A DNA stretch of 25,671 nucleotides, taken from positions 1-25,671 of IMG/VR virus record IMGVR_UViG_3300046092_000093, one strand, 5' to 3'. The notes beneath the pieces were generated by a model that ran no database searches, was not told the DNA's origin, and saw nothing but the letters and a program-made list of their open reading frames with translations. The stretch comes from a virus. Below, piece by piece: positions 21,961-25,671 of this stretch. The stretch's first letter is position 1, and each line of letters opens with the position of its first letter. The position numbers and the translations under genes were made by a program.

Positions 21961-22218
21961 ATGGAAATTAAAAAAATTGAAACTTATAGCTTATATGAGT
22001 TTTGTCAAGCAGTACAACAAAGTGTCATTGAAGGTTGGAGATTTGACTTTGATAGCAACGAATTGTTCCCAACTGCATTTGGTTCAATGCTAGTTACTGG
22101 CATGGTAAAAGCTGAACCTAAAATTAAAGGTCCAACTGAATTAGTTACTGAAGATCATACTGAAGAAACACCAGTAGTTAATACCGAAGTTAAACGTGGT
22201 CGTAAACCAAAAGAATAA
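21961..22218 (+). CDS. Small early protein with AT-hook-like C-terminus
   Basis: An 85-aa protein with ATG after AAGGAGTACTT. The N-terminal half (EIKKIETYSLYEFCQAVQQSVIEGWRF) has the x-x-I-x-x-G-W-x-F/L segment seen in small phage proteins of the DUF1737-like kind. An acidic linker follows, and the last eight residues KRGRKPKE match the core of an AT-hook, RGR(K)P. A minor-groove binder encoded next to a very AT-rich repeat region could act there, but this is inference. First gene of the rightward operon, so probably expressed early. Confidence 0.65.
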   Translation: MEIKKIETYSLYEFCQAVQQSVIEGWRFDFDSNELFPTAFGSMLVTGMVKAEPKIKGPTELVTEDHTEETPVVNTEVKRGRKPKE

Positions 22219-22238
22219 TATTTAATATTATCATCATA

Positions 22239-22294
22239 ATACCTTGAGATAATAATTAGAGCAATCCCAACAGGGTTGTGATTTTTCAAGGTAT
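22239..22294 (+). promoter_or_regulatory. Attenuator-like structure before phoH
   Basis: The 110-base gap contains an outer 9-bp stem ATACCTTGA/TCAAGGTAT (22239-22247 / 22286-22294). Inside is a terminator-like hairpin CAATCCC-AACA-GGGTTG (22262-22278, one bulge) followed by GTGATTTTT. The two could support partial termination that tunes phoH and clpP relative to the first gene. Confidence 0.5.
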
Positions 22295-22328
22295 ATTATT
22301 AATATATCCTAAGTAGTAAAGGGGATTT

Positions 22329-23108
22329 ATGAAAAGAAATCAAAAAGTGCAATCACAACGTGTACAAAAAGAGAAGTTCCAACGCAGTCAATTTCCTGTA
22401 TTACATGCAATGAATGACAAGCAGCAAGAATTATTGGAAGCTTTGAAGTATAATACTTTAGTTGTAGCTCGTGGTAGTGCAGGTACTGGTAAAACTTTGT
22501 TAGCTATTCATCATGCAGCTAAGAAATTGCATTATGGTGATATCAAGAAAGTGGTGTTAATTCGTGCATATCAACCGTTAGCTGGAAGAAGTATTGGTTT
22601 TCTCCCCGGTACAGCAGAAGAGAAGTTACTTCCGTTTTACCAACAGATGATTGACTATTTTGAGGATTACTTGGGTAAAGCAACTACAGAGATTCACTTA
22701 AAGAATAAAACTATTGAGATTTGTAGCTTGGAGACTATCCGAGGTAGAAGCTGGAATGACAGTATCATTATTGTAGATGAAAGTCAAAACTTGTTTGTAC
22801 CTGAGATTCAAGCACTAACTACTCGTGTAGGAAATGACTCTCAAATTATCTTTTGTGGTGATAACACAGGTCCACAAACTGATGTTAAAAAAGGTATGGA
22901 TGGATTGACGTATTTAGAGAAGATTTGCCAAAAGTACAACATCAATGATTGCAGCTTTACTACTTTTAGCCGTGAGCATGTAGTACGCAGCGGCTTGACC
23001 AAAGAGTTCGTTATTGCTTTTGAAGATGAAATTGAAGCTGAGTTCACAAAGAATAGTGTAATTGATGAATTTAATACTAAAGGAGTAGCCAATGCAAAAC
23101 GTAAATAA
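22329..23108 (+). CDS. phoH: PhoH-like P-loop ATPase
   Basis: A 259-aa protein with ATG after AAAGGGGATTT. Walker A is GSAGTGKT (49-56) and Walker B IIIVDESQN (146-154). Between them lie the PhoH signature segments KKVVLIRAYQPLAGRSIGFLPGT and EEKLLPFYQQM, and after them TRVGNDSQIIFCGDNTGPQTD. This is the single-domain PhoH core without KH or PIN domains, the usual phage version. It is an ATPase/helicase-like protein of uncertain phage role; a link to phosphate stress in phages is debated. The stop overlaps the next gene by 17 bases. Confidence 0.93.
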   Translation: MKRNQKVQSQRVQKEKFQRSQFPVLHAMNDKQQELLEALKYNTLVVARGSAGTGKTLLAIHHAAKKLHYGDIKKVVLIRAYQPLAGRSIGFLPGTAEEKLLPFYQQMIDYFEDYLGKATTEIHLKNKTIEICSLETIRGRSWNDSIIIVDESQNLFVPEIQALTTRVGNDSQIIFCGDNTGPQTDVKKGMDGLTYLEKICQKYNINDCSFTTFSREHVVRSGLTKEFVIAFEDEIEAEFTKNSVIDEFNTKGVANAKRK

Positions 23109-23763
23109 GTCTAAATATAAAAATTATAAAGTATCATCAACCCGTAATGATGACGATGATGAAGACGGTGAAGTAAATATCAGAACTAACTCACAGTATC
23201 TACCTTATTTTGAAAGCACCAAAACAAATCGTTGTATTAAAGTATTTCTAGATGAAAATATCAGAGAAGCTAAATATTATCGCACAGTGCTACAGGGTTT
23301 GGATTCTTTGGGTGAAGGTGATTTGATATTACTTAACATCAACAGCTATGGTGGGCAACTTGATGGTGCAGTTGCAATTATTAATGCCATTGAGAACACT
23401 GAAGCAGATGTACACGCAAGTATTGAAGGTGTAGCAGCTAGTGCAGCATCTTTGATTGCTCTTGCAGCACCAAGCATTAGTGTATCCCCTTACGCTACAA
23501 TGATGGTTCACTCTGCTACGTTTGGAGCTTTTGGTAAACAATCTGATGTAATCTCTCACGCTAGTTTCGTAGATAAGCAAGTTCGTAATCTAATGGGTAG
23601 CGTCTATAAGGACTTTTTAACCGATAAAGAGCTTGAAGAAGTTATCATGGGTAAAGAGATGTGGTTTGATGCTGAAGAGATTGTACGCAGGTTAGAAGTT
23701 AGAGCAGAACTGCAAGAAAAGAGAGCCAAAGCTGAAGCTAAGGTTTCAAAGTCTAAAAAATAA
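23092..23763 (+). CDS. ClpP-like serine protease (S14/SDH type)
   Basis: A 223-aa protein. ATG is inside the end of phoH after AAAGGAG, so it is translationally coupled. The ClpP fold is evident: LLNINSYGGQLDGAVAI (the I-N-S-x-G-G strand), EGVAASAASLIA with nucleophile S117, and ATMMVHSATFG with H140. The third residue, normally Asp, aligns with GKEMWFDAEE, where an E189 appears instead; W/F-x-A-E-E fits the family. The first 40 residues are charged and low-complexity, with an Asp run. Phage proteases of this type usually sit in the head cluster. Here it is in the early operon, while an XkdF-like protease occupies the head cluster, so its substrate is not obvious. Confidence 0.88.
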   Translation: MQNVNKSKYKNYKVSSTRNDDDDEDGEVNIRTNSQYLPYFESTKTNRCIKVFLDENIREAKYYRTVLQGLDSLGEGDLILLNINSYGGQLDGAVAIINAIENTEADVHASIEGVAASAASLIALAAPSISVSPYATMMVHSATFGAFGKQSDVISHASFVDKQVRNLMGSVYKDFLTDKELEEVIMGKEMWFDAEEIVRRLEVRAELQEKRAKAEAKVSKSKK

Positions 23764-23777
23764 AAATTAAAATTTAC

Positions 23778-23809
23778 AACCCCTTGGTCTAACAGCCTTG
23801 GGGTTTTTT
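23778..23809 (+). terminator. Intrinsic terminator after clpP-like gene
   Basis: AACCCC..GG/CC..GGGGTT stem (23778-23787 / 23796-23805, small internal mismatch) followed by TTTTTT within 23804-23809. Confidence 0.88.
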
Positions 23810-24360
23810 CTTTGGGTAAATATCAAAGGGTTTAAAGCCTCTAGGAGCGATTATTGAGTATAACTGCTAGTTGGTATGCTGAAGGTTATTTAAGGCTGTC
23901 TACAGCGGTTTTAAGCAGGTTGTTGAGGGTGTAAATTGCTAATAACAGTAGATGGGTGATACTTTTAGGGTTGATTTTGGGTTGTAATTGAGGTTTTAGC
24001 ATGGGTAGCATGTGTGGGGTTGAACGAATATTGATCAGAAGTTAGTCTTGGGTGCTTGATAGACACGCATACTCTACCATCCGATATTCCTACGATTTTA
24101 AAATATCTGTATTATCTTTATTTATACTATGCGAAGCATCATATAATAATGCATTTGGTATTATGTATTTTGTTTTTGTATTATCATTTGATTAAATAAC
24201 CGATAATATATGATGAGGCTGAGGCGATTTTTTTTTGCGGGTATTACTGTACGTTTATACAGTATTACATTTTGTGCTTTCACTGTATAGCGTCAACGGC
24301 GAACGGATTAAACCTTTACATAATATAAACCGATATAATATAATTGATATTAACCTACAA
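23810..24360. other. Non-coding island between converging terminators
   Basis: About 550 bases with no supportable gene. The left half (23820-24030) is G+T-rich on the plus strand, with GGG runs such as AGGGTTGATTTTGGGTTG. The right half is AT-rich with a nine-T run (24228-24236) and a perfect LexA-type palindrome at 24245-24264. A 41-codon minus frame (24011-23886) lacks a ribosome binding site. The segment might hold a small RNA or a site for recombination or regulation. No clear promoter was found. Confidence 0.5.
24245..24264. promoter_or_regulatory. LexA/SOS-box-like 20-bp palindrome
   Basis: TACTGTACGTTTATACAGTA has perfect 7-bp arms and the CTGT-N8-ACAG core of enterobacterial-type LexA boxes. 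GTATTAC is also repeated on either side (24241, 24262). No gene follows closely in either direction, so what it controls is open. Confidence 0.62.
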
Positions 24361-24393
24361 TAAAAAAGCGGGTTAACCCTTCGATTAACCCGC
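24361..24393 (-). terminator. Intrinsic terminator of the right-hand leftward operon
   Basis: GCGGGTTAA/TTAACCCGC, a perfect 9-bp stem (24368-24376 / 24385-24393). On the minus strand it is followed by TTTTTT. It lies 18 bases after the stop of the 37-aa gene. Confidence 0.92.
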
Positions 24394-24410
24394 CGATTAT
24401 AACCCCGATA

Positions 24411-24524
24411 TTATCCCCTGATTTTATGCTGAATATAGGCGCATCCAATTAATGCACCGATTATAATCCAGCACAATATATAAGCAAAACCGATAATAAT
24501 AAACCACTGTTTAATAATGTACAT
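24411..24524 (-). CDS. Small single-pass membrane peptide (37 aa)
   Basis: A 37-codon frame beginning MYIIKQWFIIIGFAYIL and ending QHKIRG, with ATG after AAAGGGTTATT, a good ribosome binding site. Residues about 8-30 form a continuous hydrophobic segment (two Cys, several Ile) and the C-terminus is basic, so it should be inner-membrane with a cytoplasmic tail. It is the last gene of a three-gene unit, 31 bases after the gp88-like gene and before a strong terminator, which supports it being real. I do not recognise the family; small phage membrane peptides can act in lysis, superinfection exclusion or membrane anchoring. Confidence 0.65.
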   Translation of the reverse strand: MYIIKQWFIIIGFAYILCWIIIGALIGCAYIQHKIRG

Positions 24525-24555
24525 AATAACCCTTTATTAATTATGCTTGAACCAA

Positions 24556-25350
24556 TTAATAAATTGATTCATTATGCACCACAAACCCGGTATTATCTTT
24601 TTTCGCTTTACCTTTTGCATATAATGCGACAATAACCCCGTGTGGGTCAATATGTCGAATATCTGAATTATCGCCATTAACTACATTTAAACCCATAAAC
24701 TCTAATGGTAGATTATGTTTATCTTTAAATACAACGGCGATTCTCATATTCTTTTGAATTGCTTTATTAACGTATTTGATAAACTCTGGTTTACCTGAGT
24801 AACTAAAAGTCAAATCATAATTGGCGGGTAGATTATCTCGATTGATTATCTTAGTATAATCGTAGAATTGAATATCGGGGAATAATTCCATTACATTATT
24901 ATAATACTTTCCCTGATAATCAAACCCGATATTCTCCCATTTAATATCACTTGTGCCATTTAATCTAATAAGTGGAATTAAACCCAGTCTATTAGCCTTA
25001 TAAATAAGGGAATATATATTCTTAATCAATTGCAATATAAACCCTTGTTTATCCTGATAATACCAATTGGTTTTATTTATACGGGCATTTTGTACGCTTG
25101 AATATGCCCCACGACCTGCCGTATATAAGCAAGCATTATCACAACCCGCTATTTCGGCCATTGCGCAAGTATTATAAATACTAATTGTTTTATATGGGGC
25201 TAAATACAATATGCCCGTTAGAAATCCCAGTTTTTCCCCTTTTGATGTTTTTGCATCGCTTGAAATAGATAATAGATTATCTGATTTATAACCCGTGAAA
25301 ATATTATCATCGGTATATTGTGCGTTGGTTTTTGAGCATGTCATAATCAT
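24556..25350 (-). CDS. gp88/DUF7227-like phage protein with Cys cluster
   Basis: A 264-aa protein. AAGGATAA precedes ATG 25350; ATG 25344 is also possible. The sequence has the conserved blocks of a phage family I recall as gp88/DUF7227: SSDAKTSKGEKLGFLTGILYLAP, a TCAMAEIAGCDNACLYTAGRG cysteine cluster (C62, C70, C74), NARINKT, PLIRLNGTSDIKWE, FPDIQFYDYTK, NYDLTFSYSG, RIAVVF, then NGDNSDIRHIDPHGVIVALYAKGKAK. The repeated strand-loop pattern and the N-terminal C-x7-C-x3-C recall iron-sulphur or radical-type TIM barrels, but this is only an impression. Function unknown. It is flanked by a 73-aa and a 37-aa gene in one unit. Confidence 0.75.
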   Translation of the reverse strand: MIMTCSKTNAQYTDDNIFTGYKSDNLLSISSDAKTSKGEKLGFLTGILYLAPYKTISIYNTCAMAEIAGCDNACLYTAGRGAYSSVQNARINKTNWYYQDKQGFILQLIKNIYSLIYKANRLGLIPLIRLNGTSDIKWENIGFDYQGKYYNNVMELFPDIQFYDYTKIINRDNLPANYDLTFSYSGKPEFIKYVNKAIQKNMRIAVVFKDKHNLPLEFMGLNVVNGDNSDIRHIDPHGVIVALYAKGKAKKDNTGFVVHNESIY

Positions 25351-25429
25351 TTATCCTTGATTGATTATCGGTTAGTATTAACCCGATAATACCCTAGAAT
25401 AATTCTAAGATATTATCAGAGAATACTAT

Positions 25430-25651
25430 TTACTGTTTTGCATAATCCCTTAATGTTTTAATGTATTGTTTTTTATCCTTTTGATTATTAATATTTCCCT
25501 GCCATGCCACTACAATAATACCGGATTTTTTAATCCCCTGATAAATTCCCTTATTATCTTTATCCCCTGCATATATCCATTGTCCGGGCTGAATATACTT
25601 AATCAATTCATTAGGTATATTCCAGATATTAAATGCTTGAATATATTTCAT
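25430..25651 (-). CDS. Hypothetical 73-aa protein
   Basis: ATG 25651 is preceded by GGAGATAATCAA, a proper ribosome binding site. The protein reads KYIQAFNIWNIPNELIKYIQPGQWIYAGD..., followed by KGIYQGIKKSGIIVVAWQGN and a basic helical end. QPGQW(I/V)YAG and GxxxxGxxVVAWxGN look like a conserved small beta domain (SH3-like), a pattern I associate with small phage or plasmid proteins of unknown role. First gene of the right-hand leftward unit within the window; 79 bases separate it from the gp88-like gene. Confidence 0.7.
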   Translation of the reverse strand: MKYIQAFNIWNIPNELIKYIQPGQWIYAGDKDNKGIYQGIKKSGIIVVAWQGNINNQKDKKQYIKTLRDYAKQ

Positions 25652-25671
25652 TTGATTATCTCCGATTAATC

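Noticed and set aside
23886-24011. A 41-codon minus frame in the non-coding island (start MLPMLK, Leu/Lys/Pro-rich).
   Set aside because: No ribosome binding site (CCCCAC upstream). The open frame is easily explained by the strand bias that removes stops. No recognisable sequence.
24211-24290. A 26-codon plus frame (MMRLRRFFFAG...) spanning the LexA-like box, tempting as an SOS peptide.
   Set aside because: No ribosome binding site or promoter in front, and the SOS box would be inside the gene rather than at a promoter.
1-25671. Searched by eye for CRISPR arrays, insertion sequences and an integrase or att site.
   Set aside because: No regularly spaced repeat array, no transposase or recombinase-like sequence, and no terminal inverted repeats with target duplications were seen.

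Overview
The window is a piece of a double-stranded DNA tailed phage (or a prophage very like one). It holds an almost complete lambda-like head and tail morphogenesis cluster, a tRNA cluster and short early-type operons. The architecture (small and large terminase, DUF935-type portal, XkdF-like protease, gpD-like decoration protein, gpE-like capsid protein, connectors, tail terminator, single tail tube protein, frameshifted tail chaperone) points to a long, non-contractile tail (siphovirus-like). The host cannot be named. Strong sigma70-type promoters, AAGGAG ribosome binding sites, tRNAs with encoded CCA and a LexA-type palindrome are what one expects of a low-G+C gamma- or betaproteobacterium. 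That is an inference.

Layout. Everything from 20.8 kb down to base 1 is read leftwards (minus strand). In order of transcription: a free-standing HNH-like endonuclease gene (21320-20838); a consensus promoter (20794-20822) with a structured leader; a small zinc-ribbon gene; eight tRNAs (Thr, Glu, Asn, Ser, Pro, Trp, Met, Tyr; 20260-19493); two small genes flanking a polyglycine, gp38-like adhesin (19053-18001); a 160-base stretch of consecutive hairpins; small and large terminase; portal; a GIY-YIG endonuclease; a block of fibre and adhesin genes (13.8-8.0 kb) ending with a collagen-like fibre carrying an S74 self-cleaving chaperone; a 2-oxoglutarate/Fe(II) oxygenase; then head protease, scaffold, decoration protein, major capsid protein, connectors, tail terminator, tail tube protein, and the tail assembly chaperone. 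The chaperone's C-terminal half lies in the +1 frame and runs off the left edge.

The late cluster is cut into modules by hairpins and sigma70-like promoters with exactly 17-base spacers, at 13879-13907, 7376-7404, 3764-3792 and 639-667.

From 21.3 to 22.0 kb lies an AT-rich, repeat-filled, non-coding divergence region, a candidate origin or control region. It ends in a near-consensus promoter for a rightward operon: small AT-hook-like protein, PhoH-like ATPase and ClpP-like protease (21961-23763), closed by a terminator. The next 0.55 kb (23.81-24.36 kb) is non-coding, lies between two converging terminators and contains a 20-bp LexA/SOS-type palindrome. The right end (24.4-25.65 kb) is a leftward mini-operon of a 73-aa protein, a gp88/DUF7227-like protein and a 37-aa membrane peptide.

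Points of most interest: the oxygenase gene directly coupled to a collagen-like fibre gene (possible hydroxylation of a phage fibre), with phage tRNAs matching the Pro and Thr codons of the repeat; a probable +1 frameshift at UUU-CGA in the tail chaperone; the iteron-like AT-rich control region; and the terminator-flanked island with an SOS box.
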